Both the position numbers and the translations under genes were made by a program. A stretch of 64,000 bases of DNA from Verrucomicrobiota bacterium (GTDB lineage Bacteria; Verrucomicrobiota; Kiritimatiellia; CAIVKH01). Below the pieces are notes generated by a model. It did no database searches. It was given only the letters and a program-made list of their open reading frames with translations, and was not told where the DNA came from. Positions 42,509-50,377 of this stretch are shown here, piece by piece; positions within the stretch are counted from its first letter, which is position 1, and every line of letters starts with the position of its first letter. The DNA is taken from positions 124,001 through 188,000 of the forward strand of contig JACKPT010000003.1 of the NCBI GenBank assembly GCA_024233345.1. The letters run 5' to 3'.

Positions 42509-43710
42509 CAATGCTTGAGGGTATCGGAGAGGATGGTTTCCAGGTGGTCGACACAGGTGTTCCAATCAAACTGATCCACCACCAGACGTCGCACTTTCTC
42601 CGCCATGGCCGCCCGCAATTCGTGATCTTCCAGGAGGAGACTGATTCTGGACACCATCAGGTCCGGGCGATCGGCAATAAAACAATGTTCCCCGGTCTGC
42701 ATGGGAATCCCCTCCGCTCCAAGCGAGGTGGTAACCACCGGCAAGCCCATCGCCATCGCCTCCATCAACTTAAAGTGCAGGCCCGACCCCAGCCGGACCG
42801 GACAAACAAAAATCCATGCCTTGCTCAGGTAGGGCCGGACATCCTCTACCCGGCCGGTGGCCACCACCCGGTCCTGGCGCCGGGCATAGCGACGCTTGAT
42901 TTCTTCCGATCCGGGCCCTACCAGCAGAAACGTCAGGCGGGGATGTAGCTTTTTCAATTTCGGCCACATCGATCGCAGGAACCAGGCGGCGGCATCCACA
43001 TTGGGGTGCATCGCGAACTGACCGGTGAAAAGAATGACCGGATCTTCCGAGCGAACCGCGGGGGGCTGAAACCGCTGGGTATCGACCCCGGAATGGACCA
43101 CCTGAACCCGCATCGACGGATCGGCCGCCTGAAGGCTGAACATTTCATGGGCGGTCAGCACCAGTACCCGGTCCACCCCGGTGTACATCGCGTCCTCGTA
43201 TCGCTGCAACCGGGGAATGCCAAACCGGGACCGGAGCCCAAGCGAACTCACCCGGTAGGTCGCGGCTACGGTGCGATAGGATGTGGCAATGCTGAAGTGA
43301 CAGGAGATCACTTTCCGCACTGCGGAAAGATAGGGATTCCGGAACAGGTATTGACCCATCGCGGAAAATTCCGCGACCACGATCTGGTACTTCCCCCGCT
43401 CCACCACATCCCCGACCAGACGCATCATTTCCCGGGACCGGTAATCGAGAAAGTAGGGAGGAGTCGACATCACCGCAGAACGGATCAGTTGCAGGAAGGG
43501 CGAGTGCCTCCGGGGCGGCGGCGAGAGCACCAACTCGGTCAAGTGCGGTTTCAGGGCCGCGATATTCTCCGCCGACGCCGTTCCCTCGAAGGAGATCAGC
43601 CCCACTTCATGCCCGCGCTCAGCCAGGCGCTTCATCCGTTCGTACACCAGAATATGCCCCCCGGCCACTCCGGGATGGGGTACCTGAGGGGTCAGGAACA
43701 GGATCTTCAT
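42508..43710 (-). CDS. Glycosyltransferase, GT4-like
   Basis: A 400-residue GT-B glycosyltransferase. The N-terminal Rossmann half begins MKILFLTPQVPHPGVAGGHI, a classical donor/acceptor entry with the GG loop. The C-terminal half has VILFTGQFAMHPNVDAAAWF, LLVGPGSEEIKRR and the nucleotide-sugar site LGSGLHFKLMEAMAMGLPVV. The sugar and acceptor are unknown. Its start overlaps the small upstream gene (ATGA) and its stop overlaps the TPR membrane protein (TGATG), forming a three-gene coupled unit. Confidence 0.9.
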   Translation of the reverse strand: MKILFLTPQVPHPGVAGGHILVYERMKRLAERGHEVGLISFEGTASAENIAALKPHLTELVLSPPPRRHSPFLQLIRSAVMSTPPYFLDYRSREMMRLVGDVVERGKYQIVVAEFSAMGQYLFRNPYLSAVRKVISCHFSIATSYRTVAATYRVSSLGLRSRFGIPRLQRYEDAMYTGVDRVLVLTAHEMFSLQAADPSMRVQVVHSGVDTQRFQPPAVRSEDPVILFTGQFAMHPNVDAAAWFLRSMWPKLKKLHPRLTFLLVGPGSEEIKRRYARRQDRVVATGRVEDVRPYLSKAWIFVCPVRLGSGLHFKLMEAMAMGLPVVTTSLGAEGIPMQTGEHCFIADRPDLMVSRISLLLEDHELRAAMAEKVRRLVVDQFDWNTCVDHLETILSDTLKH

Positions 43711-43964
43711 CCGGCATTCTCTATCGAATCGGCTTCTCGCTGCAGCAGACTGACCAGGTCATCCACCCGGAGGAATTTCATGGTTCCATCACTGGCGGTC
43801 GACGCGGCTTCCACCTTCATGCACAGACGCATCAGGACCTCATGGGTCTGTTCCGAGCCATCATAAATTTGGTAGAAGGGCCCGCGGGTTACCCTGCGAT
43901 GCCCATCCGTGCCGTCCAATCCGAGGGCAACAATCCGGCTGATCGAGCTCCAACGTTCCGTCAT
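43707..43964 (-). CDS. Small protein of unknown function, coupled to a glycosyltransferase
   Basis: An 85-residue protein I do not recognise. It has no signal peptide or membrane segment. A mixed alpha/beta pattern (RVTRGPFYQIYDGSEQTHEV, then FLRVDDLVSLLQREADSIE) suggests a small folded domain. The gene is credible because ATG 43964 has AAGGAG 10 bases upstream and its stop overlaps the glycosyltransferase start (ATGA). It is probably the leading gene of the glycosyltransferase/TPR unit. Confidence 0.6.
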   Translation of the reverse strand: MTERWSSISRIVALGLDGTDGHRRVTRGPFYQIYDGSEQTHEVLMRLCMKVEAASTASDGTMKFLRVDDLVSLLQREADSIENAG

Positions 43965-44097
43965 GGTACTGCGTCTCCTTGTAGCACCCTAGCAATCCGC
44001 ACCCCGATTGGAAAGCTTGCGAATCCAGGCAACGCGGATCGCGATTGCACCCGGCCAACCTCCCGGTATACTGACCACGTACCCAGGAGGATCGACC

Positions 44098-44490
44098 ATG
44101 AAGCAGACCCAGATTACCGCGCCTCAGGCAGGCACCCCCATTGGACCCTACAGCCAGGCGATCCTCGGACAAGGATCGTTTTTATTCGTCTCCGGTCAGA
44201 TCCCCCTCGACCCGGTCACCGGCGCCGTGGTGGGTGATGATGTCCAGGCCCAGACCACCCAGGTTTTCAAGAACCTGAACGCCATCCTCGCCCAGGCCAA
44301 TACGGACCTTTCCCGGGTGGTGAAAACCACGGTTTTTCTCCAGAGCATGGCAGATTTTCCTGCCATGAATAAGGTCTATGCCCAGGCCTTTGAGGGCGCC
44401 ACCCCTCCCGCACGCTCCACCATTCAAGTCGCCCGGCTACCCAAGGATGCCCTGGTGGAAATCGAATGTATCGCATTGGTTCCGGAGTAA
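44098..44490 (+). CDS. ridA: RidA family enamine/imine deaminase
   Basis: A 130-residue RidA (YjgF/YER057c) protein, which hydrolyses reactive 2-aminoacrylate and related imines formed by PLP enzymes. Family signatures are PIGPYSQAILGQGSFLFVSG (about 15-34), GDDVQAQTTQVFKNL and PARSTIQVARLPKDALVEIE with the conserved catalytic Arg. ATG 44098 has a strong AGGAGG 7 bases upstream; the longer frame from 44008 has no support. It is divergent from the 85-residue gene. Confidence 0.95.
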   Translation: MKQTQITAPQAGTPIGPYSQAILGQGSFLFVSGQIPLDPVTGAVVGDDVQAQTTQVFKNLNAILAQANTDLSRVVKTTVFLQSMADFPAMNKVYAQAFEGATPPARSTIQVARLPKDALVEIECIALVPE

Positions 44491-44499
44491 ACCCAGCGC

Positions 44500-46245
44500 G
44501 TGCACACATGCCGGTCAGTTCCCCCGCCCCGTAAGACCACCCTTCTACCCGGGAAAGCCCTGGCCGTAACCCGATGGCAACTCGTGGACTGCCCGGATGG
44601 GCTGGAGCCGCCCGCACCCTTTCTGGCCTGGCTCAACCAGCGGGCACATCTGGATCACGCGGCACCGGGCACCCTCCATTGCCTCGCCGCCGACTTGCCG
44701 GAGGGCGGCTACCGCCTGACCGCATCCGGCGACCAGGCGGTCCTTCATGCCGGATCAAAAGCCGGCGTAGCCTACGCACTCCTGACCCTGCGCGATTGGC
44801 AGGACCAGTACTCCCACCCTGCCCCAGCCCTGCTGGTCGAAGACTGGCCGGACTTTCCGATCAGGGGAATCCTTCTCGACATCAGCCGCAACAAGATTCC
44901 GACCCTGCCCATGCTGAAGCAGTGGATCGACCTGTTTGCCCAATCGCGGATCAACCATCTCCAGTTCTACACCGAACACACCTTCGCCTACCGCGGACAT
45001 GAAGCGATCTGGCAGGATGCGACCCCCCTGACCCCGGATGAAATGCGCGAACTGGATACCTACTGCGCGGAGCGTTTGATCGAGCTGACCCCCAACCAGA
45101 ATTCCTTCGGACATCTTCAGAAGTGGCTCCAGCACCCCCGCTATGCCCATTTGGCCAACGCTCCGGATGGCTACACCACCCCATGGGGCGAATTCCGACC
45201 CCGCCCCTTCAGCTTGAATCCTTTGCACCCGGGAAGTCTTGACTTGCTGGCAGACTGGTATCAGCAACTACTTCCGACCCTGCGCAGCAAGCGATTCAAT
45301 GTCGGATGCGACGAAACCTTTGATCTCGGCCAGGGGGCCAGTCGAGAGGCCTGCGAGCGAGCCGGGAAGGGCCGGGTCTATCTCGATTACCTGCTCAAGG
45401 TTCACGCCCTGGTCTCACAACATGACCATCACATGTTGTTCTGGGGCGACATCATCCTGCACCACCCGGAGCTGATTCCCGAACTGCCAGCAGAGATCAC
45501 GGCACTGGTGTGGGGATACGAAGCCAACCACCCCTTTCAGGAACAATGCCGCCACTTCCAGAACGCCGGGGTTCCCTTCTGGGTCTGCCCCGGCACCTCC
45601 ACCTGGAACAGCCTGACCGGGCGCTGGAGCAATGCGCGGGCAAATATCCGGTCCGCGGCCCGGCATGGCAAGGCCGAGGGCGCCGGCGGCATACTGATCA
45701 CGGAATGGGGCGACAACGGGCACTGGCAAACCTTGCCCTTCTCCGCCGCCGCACTCCGTATGGGCGCAGCTTATGCCTGGAATCGCGAAGCCGCCGACCG
45801 ATGCCCAGACCAGGCCTTCTTTGCCGGGCTGATTCCGGACGCCGACCCGCAACCGCTTGTTGAACTGGCCAACGCCTGGGAATGGTTTACCGTGCGAATC
45901 GAAAACCTCAGCCCCCTCTTCAGCCTCGTGGTACGCGATGATCTCACCAGCCTGTTGGTCGAGGTGTCCCCGAGCGAACTGGAGCATGCCCTCACACAAC
46001 TGGAAACCATCGCCCGCCACATCCCTTCCGATCCCGAGGTCCACCTACCGATGCGACTGATGCAGTTTGCCTGTCACCGCGGGCTGTTCATCCAGAGCGG
46101 AAAACGGGCACAGGCTGAAGCCGCGCGTACCCTGCTCGAGGAGATCCACCCCCTGTTTCTGCAGAGCTGGCAACTCCGCAATCGCCCCGGTGGTCTGGCG
46201 GAAAGCCGCCAGGCCCTGGATCGACGGCGCGCGGAATTTACCTGA
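44500..46245 (+). CDS. GH20 beta-N-acetylhexosaminidase-like protein
   Basis: A 581-residue glycoside hydrolase family 20 protein. After an N-terminal GH20b-like domain comes the barrel: FPIRGILLDISRNKIPTL (about 125-142), HLQFYTEHTFAYRGHE, and the catalytic Asp-Glu pair in FNVGCDETFDLGQG. The hexosaminidase fold continues with LFWGDIILHHPELIPE. No signal peptide is seen, so it is probably cytoplasmic and may act on imported or recycled amino-sugar fragments. The start GTG 44500 lies 9 bases after ridA and has no strong ribosome-binding site, so read-through expression is likely. Confidence 0.85.
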   Translation: MHTCRSVPPPRKTTLLPGKALAVTRWQLVDCPDGLEPPAPFLAWLNQRAHLDHAAPGTLHCLAADLPEGGYRLTASGDQAVLHAGSKAGVAYALLTLRDWQDQYSHPAPALLVEDWPDFPIRGILLDISRNKIPTLPMLKQWIDLFAQSRINHLQFYTEHTFAYRGHEAIWQDATPLTPDEMRELDTYCAERLIELTPNQNSFGHLQKWLQHPRYAHLANAPDGYTTPWGEFRPRPFSLNPLHPGSLDLLADWYQQLLPTLRSKRFNVGCDETFDLGQGASREACERAGKGRVYLDYLLKVHALVSQHDHHMLFWGDIILHHPELIPELPAEITALVWGYEANHPFQEQCRHFQNAGVPFWVCPGTSTWNSLTGRWSNARANIRSAARHGKAEGAGGILITEWGDNGHWQTLPFSAAALRMGAAYAWNREAADRCPDQAFFAGLIPDADPQPLVELANAWEWFTVRIENLSPLFSLVVRDDLTSLLVEVSPSELEHALTQLETIARHIPSDPEVHLPMRLMQFACHRGLFIQSGKRAQAEAARTLLEEIHPLFLQSWQLRNRPGGLAESRQALDRRRAEFT

Positions 46246-46272
46246 CCCGCCGTTTGCAAACGGCGCCACTGG

Positions 46273-47355
46273 ATGTATGATGCAACCATGAATCCGCCAA
46301 CACCGACCACGCCCGCGTACGACGCCCTGTTATACATGTCCTTTGGGGGACCGGAGGGCCTGGAAGATGTCATGCCGTTTCTGGAAAATGTCCTGCGTGG
46401 TAAACCGGTCCCGGAAGCCCGCAAACGTGAAGTCGCCCATCACTACGAAGCTTTTGGCGGGGTCAGCCCACTGAACGCCCAGAACCGGGAGATCATCGCC
46501 GCACTCGAGGCGGAGTTGGCGGCAAATGGCCCCAAGCTCCCGGTGTATTTCGGCAACCGCAATTGGCACCCGCTGGTCACTGACACGATTCAAACCATGT
46601 ACAAGGACGGGGTACGGCACTTTCTTGTCTTTACCACCTCCGCGTTCAGTTGCTATTCCGGCTGCCGCCAGTATCGGGAGGATATCCAGCGGGCCTGCGA
46701 TGCGGTGGCTCCGGGACAACTGACCTTTCACAAAATTCGGGTCTTCTTCAACCACCCTGACTTTATTGCGATGAATGTCGAACGGATTTCCGACGCCGCC
46801 CGGGAACTAGGGATCACCCCCGCCCAGGCCACCGTCGCGTTCACCGCTCACAGCATCCCCCAGGCCATGGCAGACCGATGCCAATACGAACCCCAACTTC
46901 AGGAGGCCTGCCGCCTGGTGGCGGAACAGCTCGGCCTGTCCAACTGGCAACTGGTATACCAAAGCCGGAGCGGCCCCCCCTCCATGCCATGGCTGGAACC
47001 CGACATTTGCGATCATATCCGCGAGCTGCATCGGGGCTCTAAACCAGACAACTTGATCATCCTTCCGATCGGCTTCCTATCCGACCACATGGAAGTGCTG
47101 TTCGATCTGGATACCGAGGCCAGGGAGCTCTGTGAAGAACTGGGCATTCGGATGGCCCGGGCCCAAACGGTCGGGAATCATCCACGATTCGCCGCGATGG
47201 TTCGCGAACTGATTGAAGAACGGGCGATGAACCTATCCACCCGTCGGACGGTGGGCTCCCTGCCGGCCAAACATGATGTTTGCCCGGAGACCTGCTGTCT
47301 GCCCGGGCAACCGCCTCGCCCCGTCACCGCCGGAGCGACTCGTATTTCTCCTTGA
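46273..47355 (+). CDS. hemH: Ferrochelatase
   Basis: Ferrochelatase family protein (HemH/CpfC), which inserts Fe2+ into a porphyrin at the end of heme synthesis. The core has LLYMSFGGPEGLEDVMPFLE (about 20-39), HYEAFGGVSPLNAQNREI, VFTTSAFSCYSGCRQYRED, VAFTAHSIPQAMADRC (metal-site His) and YQSRSGPPSMPWLEPDI. The C-terminus is Cys-bearing (HDVCPETCCLPGQP), as in ferrochelatases with a 2Fe-2S cluster, but the exact ligand set is not certain. Its last 32 bases overlap the convergent lipoprotein gene. hemB lies nearby on the other strand. Confidence 0.93.
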   Translation: MYDATMNPPTPTTPAYDALLYMSFGGPEGLEDVMPFLENVLRGKPVPEARKREVAHHYEAFGGVSPLNAQNREIIAALEAELAANGPKLPVYFGNRNWHPLVTDTIQTMYKDGVRHFLVFTTSAFSCYSGCRQYREDIQRACDAVAPGQLTFHKIRVFFNHPDFIAMNVERISDAARELGITPAQATVAFTAHSIPQAMADRCQYEPQLQEACRLVAEQLGLSNWQLVYQSRSGPPSMPWLEPDICDHIRELHRGSKPDNLIILPIGFLSDHMEVLFDLDTEARELCEELGIRMARAQTVGNHPRFAAMVRELIEERAMNLSTRRTVGSLPAKHDVCPETCCLPGQPPRPVTAGATRISP

Positions 47356-48064
47356 TCGTCTCGGCAAAAAATCCGCCCTTGGAGTCAGCTTTCAGGAATT
47401 GTTCGTACACGTCGACGGGAACCCCGAGATAGTCATACACATTCCCATTGCCAAAATCGATGGTCAGCACTTCCATCGCGTCATCATAGCTGACCGCATC
47501 CATCGCTTCGGAGGTTACGTCCATCATCCCGGTAACCGCATCGGCGGTCTCATCGATCTCCACCATCGCCTCGTCGGTGACCTCGAGCGGCTGATTCATC
47601 GTGTCAATGGCGGCCTCCGCCTGGCTCACCGCAACCGCCATCGAGTCGGCCGCACCATCCGCATTTCCGGAGGACATGCCATCATCCATGGCCGCCTCGA
47701 GATCATTCATGGCATCGGAAAGGGATTGCTGGGCATCCGTTTCACTGACCGGCTCTTCCGGCTCGACAACCTCGAGGGCAACGGCCTCCTCAACCACCGG
47801 GGCTTCCTCAACAATCTCGGACTCCATGGATTCGGGTTCCGCCACCACGGACTCCTCGACCACCACCTCCGCTGAATCAGAAACCTCGCTCATGGCCGGC
47901 GACATCGGTTCAGCGGCCACTGATCCGCGATAGTTCGGGTTCGGACGGCCGCCCAGATACGGAAGATCCTCCGAACTGCCACGGGCCGATCTCGGGGTGC
48001 CCGAAGTGCATCCCATCACCAACATCAACGCCAACATACTCAAAAACAAACCCTGAATCTTCAT
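47324..48064 (-). CDS. KTSC-domain lipoprotein with acidic repetitive linker
   Basis: A 246-residue putative lipoprotein (signal MKIQGLFLSMLALMLVMGC, lipobox Cys about 19). A long Glu/Val/Ala/Met-rich low-complexity stretch fills most of it (EVVVEESVVAEPESMESEIV). The C-terminus is a KTSC-like domain (IDFGNGNVYDYLGVPVDVYE then QFLKADSKGGFF). KTSC domains occur in many bacterial proteins and their role is unclear. ATG 48064 has AAAGGAG about 8 bases upstream. It converges on hemH with a 32-bp overlap and lies 38 bp after hemB on the same strand. Confidence 0.8.
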   Translation of the reverse strand: MKIQGLFLSMLALMLVMGCTSGTPRSARGSSEDLPYLGGRPNPNYRGSVAAEPMSPAMSEVSDSAEVVVEESVVAEPESMESEIVEEAPVVEEAVALEVVEPEEPVSETDAQQSLSDAMNDLEAAMDDGMSSGNADGAADSMAVAVSQAEAAIDTMNQPLEVTDEAMVEIDETADAVTGMMDVTSEAMDAVSYDDAMEVLTIDFGNGNVYDYLGVPVDVYEQFLKADSKGGFFAETIKEKYESLRR

Positions 48065-48102
48065 TGTTCTTGCTCCTTTATTCGAGAAACTGCCCACCAT
48101 GT

Positions 48103-49116
48103 TTACGCCAAACTGCGGGCCGCATCCATCGCAAAATATGTCAGAATCATATCCGCACCCGCCCGTTTAATCGCCAGAAGAGATTCCAGCATCACCGATG
48201 ACTCGTCCAACCAGCCCTTTTCCGCGGCGGCTTTGATCATCGCATACTCACCACTGACCTGATACGCAGCCACCGGGAGATCGACCGCCGCCCGCACTGC
48301 GGCAATCACGTCCAGATAAGGAAGACCCGGCTTCACCATCACCATGTCCGCCCCCTCTGCGACATCCAACCGCACCTCCCGCAATGCCTCCCGGCGGTTG
48401 GCCGGATCCATTTGATAGGTTTTCTTGTCCCCCCCCCGCGGCGCCGAATCCAAAGCCTCTCGAAAGGGACCATAAAAAGCCGAGCAATACTTCGCAGCAT
48501 ACGACAAGATGCCGACACCGGTGAAACCCGCCTCATCCAGCGCGGTCCGGATGGCCCCCACCCGGCCATCCATCATATCGGACGGGGCCACCATGTCCGC
48601 TCCCGCCTCGGCCTGGCTGACCGCCATCGCGCACAGGATCGGCAAGGTCTTGTCGTTGACAATCTGGTCGCCATCCACATAGCCGTCGTGGCCATCCGAT
48701 GAATAGGGATCCATCGCGACATCGGTGATCACCACCAGACCCGGAAGCTCCCGCTTCAACAGACGAACCGTCCGCTGTAGCAATCCATCCGCATCAACCG
48801 ATGCCGACGCCACCCGGTCCTTGAGGGTATCCGACAATGCCGGGAAGAGCGCCACCGCGGGAATCCCCAGCGCATACGCCGCGCGCGCCTGCTCGAGCAA
48901 CAGATCCGGCGACCACCGGCAGATGCCGGGCATGGAGCCGATCGGAATCTGTACCCCGGAACCGTCCGTGATAAACATCGGGTAGATCAGGTCCCCCGGG
49001 GTGAGGACGGTCTCCCGAACCAACCGCCGGAGGCTTTCACACCGGCGATTGCGGCGCGGGCGATCGGGAAGATCGTATGTGATCGGTCCAAGGCTGGATG
49101 CAGGCTCTTTCATCAT
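48103..49116 (-). CDS. hemB: Porphobilinogen synthase (delta-aminolevulinate dehydratase)
   Basis: HemB condenses two 5-aminolevulinates to porphobilinogen. The 337-residue protein has the two Schiff-base lysines in SYAAKYCSAFYGPF and MVMVKPGLPYLDV. The metal-site segment reads ITDVAMDPYSSDGHDGYV: the three zinc-binding Cys of the zinc-type enzymes are replaced by Ala/Asp/Asp, so it is the Mg-dependent type seen in Pseudomonas. ATG 49116 and the next codon ATG 49113 are both possible starts. It is divergent from purU. Confidence 0.95.
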   Translation of the reverse strand: MMKEPASSLGPITYDLPDRPRRNRRCESLRRLVRETVLTPGDLIYPMFITDGSGVQIPIGSMPGICRWSPDLLLEQARAAYALGIPAVALFPALSDTLKDRVASASVDADGLLQRTVRLLKRELPGLVVITDVAMDPYSSDGHDGYVDGDQIVNDKTLPILCAMAVSQAEAGADMVAPSDMMDGRVGAIRTALDEAGFTGVGILSYAAKYCSAFYGPFREALDSAPRGGDKKTYQMDPANRREALREVRLDVAEGADMVMVKPGLPYLDVIAAVRAAVDLPVAAYQVSGEYAMIKAAAEKGWLDESSVMLESLLAIKRAGADMILTYFAMDAARSLA

Positions 49117-49214
49117 GCTGTCAACCGAGGAAACTACCAACCCTCCCCGTTCAACTCAAGCCCCGACACCGGGCCGACGACGGCCACCCTAATCCTTCGC
49201 GACACTTCGGCGTC

Positions 49215-49258
49215 GCATAGCTCCGCCCTCCCCAACCAGTTGGAGGGGCGAGCTATGC
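49215..49258. repeat. Long inverted repeat between hemB and purU
   Basis: Arms of 17 bases (GCATAGCTCCGCCCTCC at 49215-49231 and GGAGGGGCGAGCTATGC at 49242-49258) pair with two mismatches around a 10-base loop. It lies between two divergent genes, so it is not a terminator for either; a REP-like element is more likely. The rest of the 276-bp spacer holds no gene. Confidence 0.6.
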
Positions 49259-49392
49259 GAGCCCGTGATACGATTGATTCAGCTTCACCCCTGTGGTGAA
49301 GGTAAAATGTGGTCGTAAAGGATCAGGATGACGGCCATCGGAAGCAGCAACACTGCTTGACGGAAGCCACAACTCATTCTATGCAGTGCGAC

Positions 49393-50250
49393 ATGAACAG
49401 CACCTCCGCCATCCTGCTCGTCCACTGCCCGGACCGGCGCGGCATCAACGCCGCCATCACGAAATTCGTCGCCGACCACCAGGGCAACATCCTTGACTAC
49501 GACCAGCATGTGGATGATGAGGCGGGGATCTATTTTGCCCGCATTGAATGGGATATGGAAGGGTTCGCCCTGACCCGCGAGCAAATTGTACTCGCCTTCA
49601 CCCCGCTCGCCCAGGGCTACGACATCACCTGGCAACTGTACTTTTCCGACACCACCCCGCGGATGGCCCTGATGGTATCCAAACTCCCCCACTGTCTCTA
49701 CGACCTGCTCGCCCGCTGGCAAACCGGGGAACTGGATGTGGAAATCCCGCTGATTGTGAGCAACCACCCCGATCTTGAACCGGTGGCACAACGATTCGGC
49801 ATCGACTTTCATCATATCCCGGTATCCGCGCAGACCAAACCCCAACAGGAAGCCAAACAGATTGCCCTGCTCAAGGACTATAAGGCCGACTTCGTTGTAC
49901 TGGCACGGTACATGCAGATTTTATCCGGAGATTTTGTCCGCCACTACCCCAACCGGATCATCAATATTCACCACTCATTTCTTCCCGCCTTTGCCGGCGC
50001 CAAACCCTATCATGCCGCCCATGAGCGGGGGGTGAAAATCATCGGCGCAACCAGCCATTATGTCACCGAAGACCTCGACGAAGGTCCGATCCTGGCCCAG
50101 GACGTGATGACCGTCAGCCACAAGGATGCGGTCACAGATCTGGTTCGAAAGGGAAAGGACCTGGAAAAAATTGTCCTGGCCCATGCGGTCTGGTTACACC
50201 GAAACCGCAAGATCCTCGTGTACGGGAACCGGACGGTGATTTTCGAGTAG
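49393..50250 (+). CDS. purU: Formyltetrahydrofolate deformylase
   Basis: PurU hydrolyses 10-formyltetrahydrofolate to tetrahydrofolate and formate, balancing one-carbon units. The N-terminal ACT domain (about 1-85) starts ILLVHCPDRRGINAAITKFV. The formyltransferase-fold domain holds the catalytic segment RIINIHHSFLPAFAGAKPYH and SHYVTEDLDEGPILAQDV (Asn, His, Asp). ATG 49393 is used; ATG 49381 four codons upstream is possible. Confidence 0.94.
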   Translation: MNSTSAILLVHCPDRRGINAAITKFVADHQGNILDYDQHVDDEAGIYFARIEWDMEGFALTREQIVLAFTPLAQGYDITWQLYFSDTTPRMALMVSKLPHCLYDLLARWQTGELDVEIPLIVSNHPDLEPVAQRFGIDFHHIPVSAQTKPQQEAKQIALLKDYKADFVVLARYMQILSGDFVRHYPNRIINIHHSFLPAFAGAKPYHAAHERGVKIIGATSHYVTEDLDEGPILAQDVMTVSHKDAVTDLVRKGKDLEKIVLAHAVWLHRNRKILVYGNRTVIFE

Positions 50251-50377
50251 CCCCCCCCGGCAGGCCGCCGGGCCTAGAGCCGTTCAAGTTGAACTATGGC
50301 CGGATGGTTTATCACGGGCCGCCTGGCCGGGCAGGCCCGGCGAACCGCTGTACAGCTACGGCATTACTTAAACTGCT
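50251..50377. repeat. REP-like GC-rich sequence between purU and fusA
   Basis: The convergent spacer contains CCCGGC/GCCGGG (50256-50261, 50267-50272) and, at about 50317-50349, GCCTGGCCGGGCAGGCCCGG followed by CGAACC. This resembles the REP family near 60540-60850 and 61318-61412. It may act as a bidirectional stop for purU and fusA. Confidence 0.5.

Noticed and set aside
49215..49258. Terminator for hemB or purU
   Set aside because: The inverted repeat lies between the 5' ends of two divergent genes, so it cannot terminate either one.
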